This document shows, piece after piece, positions 10,435-22,058 of a stretch of DNA of 64,000 nt (the first letter of the stretch is position 1; every line of letters begins with the position of its first letter). The stretch covers positions 110,950 to 174,949 of the forward strand of contig JAODTK010005824.1 of the NCBI GenBank assembly GCA_026419785.1, given 5' to 3'. A model generated the notes under the pieces. It was not told where the DNA came from. It saw nothing but the letters and a program-made list of their open reading frames with translations, and ran no database searches. Origin of the DNA: Sclerodactyla briareus. Taxonomy: Eukaryota > Echinodermata > Holothuroidea > Dendrochirotida > Sclerodactylidae. Both the position numbers and the translations under genes were made by a program.

Positions 10435-11944
10435 GTTTGCTTGTGTGAAAAGTTGGTTGGTGTAAAAATAGTGAACAGCTGTACTGCTACTAGAGTCAAC
10501 AGTTGAAAGCTGTCTTGAGGGCAGAGTTATATTATTTCTTCCCATGGACACAACACTCTCCCTTGCTAATGGTTATTGGTCCCTCATTGTTTTGTTGTAA
10601 CAACTTTATAACTTGTCTGTATACTCTGTCATTCTGTATTTCTTTGTAAATCCTTTTCTTTCAGACTTCTTCTGTGACCTGTCTGCCTGCATGCAGCTCT
10701 TAGCAAAAAATCTTTTTTTTTCTTTTTCTAATGAACATCCAAGGTGCAAACCTGTTTGTGGGATCTTTTTTTGTTGGCTTCCATTTTCATTTGGTAAACT
10801 TTTCATTCACTCCTAGATAATCTGCTAGTTCTGTCAGAAGAAGATTACTATTCCGATCAGAAATCAGACAAATTTGAGTGTTGAAAAATGAAAATGCCGT
10901 AATTCTGGCCCCTCTCTTTGCATAGTTCACTGTTTTTCTACTGGTAACATTCGAGTTATGTAATCAACAGCACAAATAGTTCTGACGCATTTGAAACATC
11001 TGTTCGATATAAGGATTCAGGCTTCTCTGCCAATGTTTTTACATCATCCAAGTCAGGGAAGAATCAATCATTGTTCAGTACTATTAATTAGATAGAATAT
11101 GTTAATGATACTGCAACATGGCCAAGGTCTGATCCCTGCATCGAAGAGAGAAATTGCTGTTTGGACAAGCAACACCAGGGTGTTCTTCCAGGATCAACTA
11201 ACATGATCTTTGCATTGTTCACTCAAAACAGAATAGCCTGATGCTGACTGGTTTCTCATGATTTTTTTCTCTCCAAAGTCGTTTCAGTGATTGTGTTTCA
11301 GTGATTCGTATGCACTGAATGAGAACAAATTTTGGTGACGGCAATAGTGTTGGCTCTTGATCAATTGGGAAACAGGACACAGTAACAAGTTCTTCACGAC
11401 TACATGCGTTGCCCTTTTCTATGCTGCAAGCTGGTTAACCACTGAATCACTGAGGAATTCCGATGCTATCGTCATAACCAACTGTTAGTAGATGAATTAC
11501 CCTCTCTGTTTTTTTTTGGTTTTTTTTTCTCTCCCTCTCAAATAAATGAATTACTGTCTCGACCACTCTTCAAAACCAGCTTTGCCATGTGTCTTAGCCA
11601 CAGCATTCTATCCAAACATGTACCATGGCATATCAAATTTTATGTTTATACCAAAGATGTAGACTGCTAAATTACCTTTTTTTCTGTTCTTCCATTTTAA
11701 GGGGTATGACTGATTGGGTTCCAGCACTTGGTGCATCTTGTTCTTCTTTAAGCAGGAATATTGTAACCCTTCTTTCTTCAAAAAGGTCAGATAGTTACGG
11801 CAATGCATTATCTGCCTCTGGCAGTGTTCCATGTACCAAGTTAACAGATCTCATCAATATTGAGATAAGAACAAACAAAACAATTGAGATCCCTCATCCT
11901 CCATATAACAGAACCACCAGCATATTTAGGTTGGTTACTCTTAC
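10435..11944. other. no gene recognised
   Basis: Sequence after the last adducin exon, probably 3' UTR or a further intron. There are pyrimidine-rich tracts near 10655-10730, 11260-11275 and 11500-11545. Mirror-image frames near 10606-10816 on both strands come from these tracts. No repeats of the families seen elsewhere are evident. Confidence 0.5.
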
Positions 11945-12050
11945 CTGATCCGGGCAAGCAATGTCCAAGTCCCGCCTAACAATCTCTCCTCCGGGGGTGG
12001 ATTCGTAGAAATAGTTCTCATCCCCAAAGTGGTTGGATGGTTTTAGGTTA
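11945..12050 (-). CDS. candidate exon of an unidentified gene
   Basis: The - strand frame reads NHFGDENYFYESTPGGEI, then VRRDLDIACPDQ, and ends exactly at a consensus donor cag|gtaagag (11945/11944). Composition and the strong donor suggest a real exon; the acceptor is not clear, so the 5' limit is approximate. I do not recognise the protein. Sequence upstream in this frame (to 12202) is proline/leucine-rich and less convincing. Confidence 0.3.
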
Positions 12051-13204
12051 CCAACAGAAAGCCAGAGTGGGAGTGGGTGACCCAAGGGCAGAAACACTTG
12101 TTGGAGGTTGGGAGGAGGGGGCCCAAAGTAGTAAAAAGCAACAGATGTGTGTGTGCATGGGCCTCCATGAATGTTTGAGGGTGCAGGGCCCGAACCACCC
12201 AACCCTCTCCACTAGTAGTTGCGCTCCAGAGAGTTACAGTGTATAAGCTGCTGAACCGTTCCTTGTATGAATTCCGTATGTTTATGATGAGAGTCACAGC
12301 TGGCCCACAGGAACACACATTGGATCAATGTGAAATATGGGGCCTTTCAATGGAGGAAAAGGTTGAATCGACTGCCAAAAACAATAACAGCTGTGTACTT
12401 TGATGGACAATATTAGTGCATGTCATTTTTTTTTTCTCAAGTAATTTTGTGAAATGAGTATTTCTGCATTTGTACCTGATGGAAGAGAAGTGAACTTTTT
12501 TCAATCAAATTTATATTATGGTCTGACATGTAAAAACAAATGATTATAATCTCATCCTTAAACCCTAATATTCATTCGTCTACAATTTTTTAATATGTGC
12601 AACGTATTCCTGTTTAAAAGTATGTCATTATAATAGTTGTATTCATATTGGCCAATTCTATTAGTTGAGAGAAAATTGTCCCGAGTAGGTGTGTCACTAT
12701 TAGATGTACACTGTATATTATAACCTGTGCTTGAATATATACAAGGTATACTATGCAGTATGCATGTAATTCTGTAAATGATTTTAATGAATGGTAAATA
12801 CTCTTGCATGATCAAGGTTGTGGGTGACATTATTCGCAGTAGCTTAGTTAGCCTCCAGATATAACAGAGGGAAGGGTAGTCGGAAGTTACATATTGAATT
12901 CAATTCACGCTTCAGAGAATAACTATTTATTAGAGGATACTTACAGTAGTGTGTGAGTCCAATATGTTATGGTTTTACAAAACATTTGGCAAAGTCATCA
13001 TACTTCCAGTTCTTTAAAATACCTTGACGAAACCATTGCTTTCTTTGAATGTAAAAAGTACCCATTGCCGTATACGTAGTACTGCGTTTGGATCCATGCT
13101 CAGTACTCCATGGTACAGTACAAAATAATTTGATCGTTGGAGAAAAGTAGAAGTCAGAATGTGAGCGGAGGTTGCTCCATGGATGCTTGCCATCTTCATC
13201 AATT

Positions 13205-13705
13205 AGCCCTGGCAAAACTAAAATGGTTGGTAGACATCGGCTCGAGGTTATTCCGGCTTTTGATGGAAATGTGACTAACAGTGACGACTTCGTGCATATT
13301 TACTTCCAAAATACAAAATGACACATATGCCTCGTATAACTTCAGTTACCCTACCTATTTCATAAGACGGAGAGGAGGCCTCGCACAAGGCTCACTTCGG
13401 AAATGGGCAAGAGGCAGAGAGTTATCGAAATTGTCCAGAAAGAAACAGTTAGTGAAGTATGGATGTAATATTGGCAGTAATCTGGATACAAGGTTTGCCA
13501 ATCTTGGCATTAGAAAGGAGGTAATCAAAGGATAGAAATACTTTGGCACTCGATACAGAGTAAAGCAGCGATTGTTCACTTTTGACAAATCACCTTCCGA
13601 GGCTGTGCTCTACAGGAAAGCTTGGATCTGTATTATACTAGCAGAATTGTTGACCATGGCAAGATTGTTTTTACTGTCCGTCTACCAGCAACAGCCTCGT
13701 CTATG
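13205..13705 (+). CDS. coding-like block of unknown identity (frame breaks; strand uncertain)
   Basis: Several + strand segments in different frames look protein-like in order: VGRHRLEVIPAFDGNVTNS (about 13228), SKLSRKKQLVKYGCNIGSNL (about 13422), RYRVKQRLFTFDKSPSEAV (about 13552), then LYYTSRIVDHGKIVFTVRLP (about 13627). The last ends at a consensus donor atg|gtaagg at 13706. One-base shifts between segments would match the indel pattern in the adducin exons. However, the opposite strand is also open over long parts (12967-13215 and 13633-13830), so strand is not settled. No family is recognised. Confidence 0.28.
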
Positions 13706-13872
13706 GTAAGGACAAACAAGTATTCCAGTTCGAGAGCATTGGGAAACACCCAAGTTATTGTCTCGTACACCTGTGGATGGTGCGATGAGTGAGGGGAGTG
13801 AGAGTTATCCCGCATGGTAAACATGTACAAAAATGTTGAGGATGCCTCTTGTTGGGGAGGAGAAGGGAGGAA

Positions 13873-13892
13873 TTGGTATGGGGGGGGGGGGG
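13873..13892. repeat. poly(G) tract
   Basis: A long G run inside otherwise unremarkable sequence (13872-13893). It is one of many G or C homopolymers of 9 or more bases in this window. Confidence 0.9.
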
Positions 13893-13899
13893 AATATTC

Positions 13900-16800
13900 T
13901 TAGCTTGTGAGATTAGTAAGCAGAATAATTGGCCTGAGGAAAGTATGTTCAATGTTGCATGCAATGTTGGTGGCCTGGATGGAGTTACTAACTATGATCT
14001 TCTCCCAAAACTAACACATGGTCGGTGTCTTCCTTGCTCTTTTGTCATTTCGGTTCAGTCGTGTGCCCTCCTTCTAATTTTTGGATTCAAAATAGACATG
14101 ATTATTGTGAGACACAATTCAGTTGTGCAAGTTTCTTCTGTGACAATTAAAATGACAACAGACTGTAAGCTACTTCCAAAGCAGTAAAGAGAGGACATTG
14201 CATACCCAAAAATACTGCATCTTTGTCAATTGAGAAATGACTTTTCCCATTGAGTGATAGAAAAATGTGTGGCTTATCATTTAGGAATGACGGTAGTAGA
14301 AATCAGTACACACACTCATTTTGTTCTTACTGGATGAAAATACAGCTAATGAATATTCTCTGTTTGGATTGGGTCGAGGGCCCTCACTGATAGATTCATG
14401 TTGTCGTATGTGGTGTGTGACTTCTCCGGGCATATGTTTTTCCTGAGTGATGAGGTTGATGTTCAGTTATCTGTTCTCTTGTGGAAGCACTTCAAGGACC
14501 TTTTTAATAAATTTGGGTATTTGAGAGTATTGAGAATTTTCAATATTCTGGAATAGAAATTTGCTGTGTGTTGAATTTTGTGTTTTGATCTGCGGGAAGC
14601 TGTGAGGAAGTTGAAATGAGACAGCTGCATTGGCACTGGCTTGCATGCAGTTCACTTTTCACACCAATGGGATGGACCAATTTCGCTTCAGGGAAAGATT
14701 TGCCCTCTGTTAAATGAAATCATGATGCACATAGGGGAACAACAAAGGGCTGGGAAAATGAGGTGTCCATTTTTAATCAATTTTGCTGTAAATGAATGCG
14801 AGCTAAATATTTAAGTAATAATCCTAAGAGGTTTAGATGTATATGATGTACGGCAGTGGTTTTTAGTTAGTCTTCTATAATCAAATAAGCAAAAATACAC
14901 GATGTAGACGAGGCAGATAAAGACAAGATTTCTGTTCGGAACACTACACTACTGAAGACAGTCATAAGCATGCCACTGTACTGTGAATTGACCTGCTGTC
15001 ATGATCTCCATTGGAGCATTTAATTTGGGTTCAGTTTTGTGCCCTAACAGACCACTAATTGGCGCCAAACGTGGGGTAAAGTGAACAACAGCAATTTCAG
15101 CACATAAATGTGTCCTCAATTCAGCTATGCAATGTGGCTGAAATTAGAACAAAGCCTAATTGTGTTAAGAAAGCTGAAATATATGAGTTGTTCAATATTT
15201 GGTATTCAATTAGGGGCCGTAGTTGTATTCTGTCTTGCCGACTATCACAGGAGGAACTAGAAGACACAGCTATATATATATATATATATAACTACAAGAA
15301 AACATTTTTTATCATTTGCATATGTCTTCTTGAAGAAAGAATGAAACAGCGTTGACTGTTGTTCATAATCTCATGTTTGTGGTTTAACTATGGTTACTTG
15401 TGGGTTTTGAAAACATTGATTTGATTTTAGGTGCTGTTAGTGAGTATTAGTCCTGCGCCCGTGTTCAACCCAAGTCTCGTTGCTGTATACATCGCCGAAT
15501 AAATAGACACAGAGGAAGGATGTCCATCTAGGTTTTGACGTTATAAATCCTTTCTACGAAAGATTGAATCTGCTGGAATACTTTCCATGACGACAACATG
15601 CAAATGCTCTGTACAATGGCACCATATGCATGTTGTGGAGATCTAAGGGGAGAGGCCATGATGATTTCTATTGTGTAGCGCATGTCATGGCAACTGCCTT
15701 TTTTGTTTGCGATTCACAGATGTGGTTCTTTGCACTTTTGCTTATTAAATGTTGCAATATCGTGTCCGAAGGAAAAAATAAACAGGCACTCCTGATTTTC
15801 TCTGTTACTCTTTTCATTCCATGACTATCATGGGTCTCTTCTGCGAAGGAGACTGAGTTAATGTGCACATTCCTCTCTTCTTTGCTATATCACATGCAAG
15901 AGTTAGGTTGTCTCAATTCATGGTGAAAAATTATACAGATATCAATCATACAAGAAGAATTGACATTTCAAAACTGAAGTAAAAAAAATGTGAGGTAGAA
16001 ATATTAAACAATAAACAGAAGTACCCATTCTGCAAGTTATGAAGAGGCATAGTAATGATCGTGATTATTCCAGTGCTTGAGAATGATTGTGATTATCAAG
16101 AAGTATCATGAGAAGGGCAATTGTACCTACTTGGTTACTATTATGCAGTGAATTAAAATTCTGACAAGGATGCGACCAATGGTGAGTGTTAAGACGTTGA
16201 GACTATCCTGATTTCCGATGGCTCTTATCGGCACCCTTTCTGTAGTCCGTCTACTCGGTATATCGTCTTGTCCAAATTGTAATTTCACTTCCCATATTGG
16301 AAGCAGCCAACTCACCACTGATAGAGAACTCCCGCTTGAATATTTAGATTTTTACGATGAATGGTTATACAATGTTACAAACTTACAATAGCGACATCAA
16401 GGAAATCTTGCCGTTAGCAGTTTGACAATTTGAACATGGCTGAAAATAATATCTTTAAAAAAATGTTACCATTGAAAAGACTTGAATAGAAGACTATTGG
16501 TGGCGCAGGAGGGAATGTGATGCTGGATTAAAGGCAGCAGGAAAAATCGGGGAATATATCAAAGTCGTAACAAAGGGATGGGGAGAGGGGTACCAAAGAA
16601 CTGTCACACTTGGTGAAGGGTAAATCCATGGTGATTAAATTGGGGAAAAGGAGGTTCTGATGGGATTCTCATTATGACATTATCCCGACCAACATTCTGC
16701 AGCGTCACCTCGAAGAGGGGGAGGAGGTAGTGCAGTGCCACTGGTGACACTGAGTGATGGGGGTGGTACAGTGCTGTGGATAGGCCAGATACTGTGTCGG

Positions 16801-17500
16801 TTATTTTCGCCCTGTATAATCAGATGCTGCACCATCATCCACAGTTTTGTCCTCAAAATGTGTTTTGCCCTGCAACAATAAACAATTTTTTGATCATGCG
16901 CTATAAGGTTTGTTACATTAGGGTGATGGACCCCCAGTTCGTTCTCTAATAGGATGATAAGGTGAGAGATCAACACTTATTACTAAAATTTTAGTCGATA
17001 CCCCCGGTGTGACGAGTTCCCCCAGGTACTTGAGATGCTTAGCAATCTTGAAAGTAAAAATGCATGCTTAAAATACTGTAATTGGTATTTTATTTTTTTT
17101 TTTTCATCCAGGAAAAAGTACTCGCACATAATCCCTGCAGACCTTCAAAATACCACATTTATGTGCACTTAACTACGCACGGAACTTAGTAGTGGCTTAG
17201 ACGAGGCTGCTTCTGTATCCAACTGGTTGATTGGGAGAATCTACAGCTATTTAATTATCTATTTTTCACCCGTTACTAAACTTGCTATTTCATTATTGCT
17301 CTCAAGTTCCCTCGATTAATGTATAAAGAGCATACACGAAATGAACTGTGCGATCCTGGGAGGCCATGAAACATTTGGCCAAGTAGCTTTCGATCTCATT
17401 CCGGAGTCAGCTTCTCCTGTAACTCAAATTTTACAATGCCTTTGGGGCCGACCTACGACTTTCCCTGTTTCATTTTCTTGCCTGACAAGTTTGAGACGAG
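13900..17500. other. no gene recognised
   Basis: About 3.6 kb with only short overlapping frames. The - strand frame at 16680-16976 is 98 codons without a recognised domain. A (TA)n run sits at about 15271-15290 and T- or A-rich tracts at 17090-17105. I see no transposon ends, SINE boxes or tandem arrays here, so it may be intronic or intergenic single-copy DNA. Confidence 0.5.
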
Positions 17501-17514
17501 ACTTACAATTCAAT

Positions 17515-17790
17515 GTTGGTCGTGTGTGTGTATGTATGTATGTTAGTATATATGTTATCCCCCTTCCTCTTAGCATATTTCTCTGAAACCGGTAAGACCA
17601 ATTTTTATGAAATTTTGTAAGTAGTAATAGGGTTGGGTGAACACGATCAGAGTCGTTCCTGGTAGGGTAGGGCGACAGCATATCAAGTCTTCCCGCCCCC
17701 CCCCCCTCCCCCCACCACCCCTACATAGACCTAAACCTTTTCGACTTGTGTAGGAATAATATCACATGCTTACCGCTTTGTGATAGGCCT
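17515..17790 (+). repeat. GT/ATGT-headed repeat fragment (R2-type)
   Basis: It starts with gtgtgtgtatgtatgtatgt, followed by atttctctgaaaccggtaagacc and aatttttatgaaattttg, then gggttgggtgaacacgatcaga. The last phrase also occurs in R1 copy 1 (near 5100). A C-rich run (17695-17720) follows. It encodes no plausible protein. Confidence 0.55.
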
Positions 17791-18149
17791 AATTAATGTG
17801 CGGACATCAGTGGCGTAGCCAGCACAAGGCGGAGCCGGGGGCGTACTCACGTCCCCCCCCCCTCGTTTGCCGGCCCAGGAACCGATAAACACATCAATGA
17901 AACTACTTATGCAGACCAAGTAATTCCGCCCAAGAAATTCCCCGAATATGTATCAGATGTCCTCAGATTGCAGGAAAAAGGTTCAGTATTTTCAAAATTT
18001 ATGGGGGAGCATGCCCCCAGACCTGATTACGCCACCCTGTACCTGCGCTACGCTCCACTGACCGACAACTACAGCAACGAAAAACATAGTAAAATGACGG
18101 GACCAATACATTTACAAACCCCCCACCACTCCACCCCCCACGTGTCCTC

Positions 18150-19230
18150 TTTTGCCTCTCGCCTGAATGACATTCAGAAGAGACTTAAGTGTTTTCCACT
18201 TTTATGGCGCGCGGTGTATTGTGTGGTGTGCTAGTGTCAAACTTTCTCGTTAGCAAGAATTCTCACAAACCGTGACGCCGATTATGACGAATGGCGTGAT
18301 GTTTAGCACCGGTGTTGAAGGGTACACGATCTGAGTTAGCCCGATTTGGCCGGCCAGCAAAGTCATTCAATTAAGTTCGCGCGTATATAGCTTATTTTAG
18401 TTAATTTATTGTTTGATCTCGCCAAGAACCGCCATGAGCCTACAATGATGTAGTTTGCCATGTGTGACCTGGATGACAGGTAGATGAACTGATTTAAATT
18501 TCCAGCCTACAAATATGATAATTAAGTGGTATAATTTGCATGAATTATGCGAATTTTTCAAGTTTGTCGCGATTTTCAGAAACTATGAGTGCGATGTCCG
18601 GTTCCCGAGAAATTTATAGGTGAGTCTTTTTTTTTTTGTGGGGGGTTTGTTTGATGTGTGTTTTTTCTTTTTTGTAGGGGTCACTGAGGTCATTTAATGT
18701 GTCTAATTTGCATATTTATGCAATTTCTAACTTTAATAATTCGCCAATTTTCCCAAACAGGTATGTTAACATTTTTTGGATATGATGTGTTGAGTTCTGA
18801 ATTGATTGAATTCCATTCATATAATAGGTCCTGTTAGAATAAAGCACAAAGGACAGTAAACCTAGCTCCTGTGACAATTTTACTGCTGTATAAGCTATTG
18901 TATATATCCTAATTTGCATAATTATTCCAATTTCCAATTGGTAAGAATTCGCCAAACCAGTCGGTATGGTCCGTTAAAATTTCTGAATTCTGATGTGTTG
19001 ATGTTCATGAATTTGATTGAATTCCATCTATAATATCTGTTAGAATAAAGCAATGAGGACGAGTAAACAATGTCCTGTGACAATTTTAATGATGTTATAA
19101 AATATGTGTGTTGTTGGTGTAGTGAATAATAGAAACCACCGACGGCGCAACCAGGCGATACACTTTCTGGCGATTGCCTCGTTTATGGCATTGCCTCGTT
19201 CTTTGTTAATGACAGAATGAAGTTCAAACA
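18150..19230 (+). repeat. dispersed repeat family R1, copy 2 (without the TIR insertion)
   Basis: It matches copy 1 in order: gcctgaatgacattcag...gagacttaag (18161-18188), the tatggcgcgcggtgtattgtg head, ctttctcgttagcaag, a cacgatctgagttag middle, and units beginning ataatttgcatgaattatgc (18531), ctaatttgcatatttatgc (18702) and ctaatttgcataattattcc (18908). A ~207-bp segment with gatgtgttgag...tgattgaattcca is tandemly duplicated (18783 and 18990). Near 19150 it has gcaaccaggcgatacac, shared with 5840 and 41625. It shows the empty target of the 3657-4986 element. Confidence 0.8.
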
Positions 19231-19371
19231 TCCGACCCGCTTTGCGCCAAATTTAAACAGCTATGATGTTTGAACACATACGTATTGTATTAGTTCGACA
19301 AAACAGTTCCTAGCTCCTGGGCTCAGGCCGAATGCGTTCCACTTAAGGGTTTTTCCCCAACCGTATGTTGC

Positions 19372-19570
19372 TGGCGGCTGGCTCAATCGGTAGAGCGGCG
19401 GTCTATAACCGGGGTTCGCACTCGGTCGGGTCATTACCAAATACTAAAAAGCGAACCTGTGTCTCTCGCTGGACGCTCGGCCAGAGAGATGGGAGCAGGG
19501 AGGGAAACTGCTGTTCAGACAGCACTGGCCCCCGTCTTCTGACATCCACAGCAAGTGGGCTAGGCCGAGG
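19372..19570 (+). mobile_element. tRNA-derived SINE
   Basis: It contains an A-box-like ggctcaatcggtagagc (19379-19395) and a B-box-like ggggttcgcactc (19412-19424) at tRNA-like spacing, followed by a non-tRNA body (gaacctgtgtctctcgctgg onward). A true tRNA gene is unlikely because no acceptor stem or complete cloverleaf is evident. The 5' end of the element is near 19370 and the 3' end is uncertain; a C-rich run follows at 19584-19608. Confidence 0.65.
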
Positions 19571-19919
19571 GTCGGATCATTAGCCCCCCCCACCCCCCAC
19601 CCCACCCGCAGATAGGCGCTGTTCACAGAGTGTGCTCCAAACTTCACTTTCCTTTTCGGCTTGCAATATAGAGGATTTTTTTCTCGGGGACATTGAGTAG
19701 GGGCGGTGGATGAATGTATGAAGAATTACATGAGTATGCATGCGTACCAGAACCATTTAAAGGAGAATTAAGTCGAACGTTCATAGTGGGTCTCAAAACT
19801 AAAATTCTTGAGAAGGCATGCGGTATGCGATTCCTCAGTAGATCGATCATCCAGCACTGGCACCGAAATATGTGGAGGCGAAGCATTGGCCGTGATGCAC
19901 ATGACGGACAATTGGAACG

Positions 19920-20445
19920 TGAAACCTCTTCCCCCAAATTTAAATTAAAATATTGCATACTGTTCGAGATATACACTTTGAATAAATGGAAAGGTGCTGC
20001 CATTTCGATGAGGATTTGTGATATCACCTAACCAATTGTACTCGAGAGGCTTTTGGTCTAAATTATAATTTGTGATCAAATAATTCATATGTGCAAAGAT
20101 TCGAACCAATTTAGTCTTGAATTTTCTGCACCATACCCTCCAGTGATTAATATAAGAAGGTACGTTGTGTGCACAGTCATGGAATGGTAGGGGGAAAAAT
20201 AACGGAAATACAGTAATGCCAGCTGTAGGGGTTGTGTGACCATCAATAGATTTTAAATATCCTGCTATCACCTTGAGGGAAAATGGCAGCGCCCGTCTTT
20301 TTGTTTCAAACGCATATAACTTGCGGAAGGGAACAAATTTGCAATGGTTTTTTTTTTTTTTTGGTGTAGAATGTTCAGTACACACTGCTGCCACTTCATA
20401 TATGTGAAGATATTTCAGACTTTAATCCTCCTTAATATTAATGAA
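19920..20445 (+). repeat. dispersed repeat family R3, copy 1
   Basis: This block aligns with 34185-34710: both contain aatattgcatact...cgagatat, gtgatatcac, ttgtactcgagagg, aatttgtgat-aaataattc, caccctccagtg and tgtgaagatattt-cagact in the same order. Copies differ by many small indels. Neither strand encodes a recognisable protein, although a 149-codon - strand frame crosses it. It is probably a non-autonomous transposon or an old retroelement fragment; no terminal repeats are clear. Confidence 0.75.
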
Positions 20446-20989
20446 GTCATCGGCAGGAAAGACAACTTCAGAGAGAGAAAAAGAAACATTTTCTCAACCA
20501 ATGGTGGCGCTCCGTTCACATACCCAGCAAAAACCGTTGGGAATGAGATTCTCAATTTCCCTCCACAATTCACAAATGGAGGATAATCACATTCACATTA
20601 TTTTTAATTCAGTCGGTCAGAGGTCAATGGCTGAAATTGAAGGGGTGCGATAGAGCTCACCCCGTTTTTACGGAATTGTAAACTAGCTATGGTCATTGGA
20701 ATTTAGTGATTTGCAACAAATGCTGACAATTCTTTACACAAAAATATTGATAATTGAAATAGACGCGATCGCGGGAAGTTGCACTTGCCGGGCTGGAGAG
20801 GATGATGAGTTCAATATTATCGGGTACGATACGCGCCAACTATTGGTGGCGCTAACTCCTTCGATAGTCAGCACTTCGACCGTACAATTGGCGCGATTTG
20901 TCCAAAAATCACCCATTTTTGGCAGTTCGGATTGTTTGGTGCACACAGAGATGAATTTACGTACCGACTGTCGATGATTTAGTTTGATT
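20446..20989. other. no gene recognised
   Basis: Overlapping short frames on both strands (20696-20977 + and 20734-20946 -), neither with a known domain. A CpG-containing patch (gacgcgatcgcggg near 20761) and a gcgccaactattggtggcgc inverted repeat (about 20833-20852) are visible. Nothing else is supported. Confidence 0.45.
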
Positions 20990-21367
20990 TTATTCTACGG
21001 GTTCAGGAAGACAAATAAGGCTTATTAAATAGCCCTGGCAGTATGATCGTGAAGTCACAACCATAACAAGCCTTTCTTCTCGACTAGTGCCCAGAGATGT
21101 CGTGAAACGGGGTGTCTCATCCCCACCTGCTCCGATACTGCTATTCGACGCTCTATAGCAGAGGACGACAGTGCATTCAGGATCGACCACTTTCTTGGGA
21201 CCCGAGGAGAGGAAGATGCAGGTCCAAACGTGAATGTCACCCGCGACGACGAGAATTAGTACAAATATCCCGGAACAAACCCAGAAAACCCAAAATCCAC
21301 TGGATAGAGCAGAATACCATTGAGTGAATCGAGACCCAAACCTCGCCCATTCTAGCTGCGAGTACAT
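20990..21367 (-). CDS. candidate single-pass membrane segment and tail
   Basis: The - strand frame of 125 codons has a hydrophobic stretch WVFWVCSGIFVLILVVAG at residues about 27-44, long enough for one membrane span, with charged and polar sequence on either side. A donor-like gcgg|gtgacatt occurs immediately after it (21248/21247), so it may be a transmembrane exon and the rest intron read-through. Alternatively the frame continues as a cytoplasmic tail to the stop at 20990. It lies 3' of the FN3-like exon at 21625-21732, on the same strand, as expected for a type I receptor. No family is assigned. Confidence 0.33.
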   Translation of the reverse strand: MYSQLEWARFGSRFTQWYSALSSGFWVFWVCSGIFVLILVVAGDIHVWTCIFLSSGPKKVVDPECTVVLCYRASNSSIGAGGDETPRFTTSLGTSREERLVMVVTSRSYCQGYLISLICLPEPVE

Positions 21368-21624
21368 CTACTTAGCCTAGGAAAAAACGTACGGTGGTGC
21401 TGGAATTCGAAACCGGAATATTTGCTTGCGAAAAAACGTTCCCCCCACAAATGACACTGACGTCTCTATGTCACAGTCTCAAAGATGTTTGAGACTGAGA
21501 ACCTTGTGGGCATCTCTAACTTCATTGTTTCAGTGAGATGACCATGGGAGCGTTAAGTGTAATGATTCTCCAAGATAGGAATGCTCTCTCACTAGTTCAA
21601 GAGCAGTTCTCGCGATTACATTAC

Positions 21625-21732
21625 CGGTATCGGACTGGGACCACCGTGTCCTGCATGTTGATGCATTCAGATCGATATGCACAAGTCTAACTCTCCAATA
21701 AAAAATCATCCAGATCTCACTGAAGCGTGTAA
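21625..21732 (-). CDS. candidate FN3/cytokine-receptor-like exon (WS-motif region)
   Basis: A 108-bp exon between acceptor caatgtcag and donor taccg|gtaatg, phase 1 to 1, the usual phase for fibronectin type III exons. Translation includes FYWRVRLVHIDLNASTCRTR followed by WSQSDT. The pattern Y-x-V-R-V ... W-S-x-S resembles the F-G strands of FN3 domains and the degenerate WSxWS motif of class I cytokine receptors, with an N-glycosylation site (NAS). The alignment is weak and short; it gains weight from the neighbouring C-x9-C-x-W exon and transmembrane segment on the same strand. Confidence 0.35.
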
Positions 21733-22026
21733 CTGACATTGATGTCTTGACGGGGTTACTGAGTTAAGTTATGCCTTAATGTGATATCTAGCCTGATGAC
21801 TAGGAATTCCACTGAAAAACAACAACAACAGCGCGTTCATATAAATGTATCGAAGTCGCATTATAAAGAGGAAAACCCTCCTTGTTTCCGGCACCAGGTG
21901 AATGATGTATCGTAGGGTTAAAACGTTTACTCGTCCTAACAACGAATTTGCTAGTCTGGCGTGTCATTGTTTAGTTTCAAAACGTGGTTAACGTGGCATT
22001 CAGGAAAGGAATGTAGGCTGTATAAT

Positions 22027-22058
22027 TACCGTCTTATGCCGTGAGGCATAAGACGGTA
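22027..22058. other. perfect 14-bp hairpin with 4-nt loop
   Basis: taccgtcttatgcc, loop gtga, then ggcataagacggta: an exact inverted repeat, with the fragment ctttatgcgtcttct following. In RNA or single-stranded DNA it would form a stable stem-loop. No gene is obviously attached. It is neither the histone-mRNA stem-loop nor a recognised miRNA precursor. Confidence 0.8.

Noticed and set aside
19379..19450. tRNA gene
   Set aside because: A- and B-box-like motifs are present, but no acceptor stem or anticodon arm of a complete cloverleaf could be drawn, and a non-tRNA body follows; SINE preferred.
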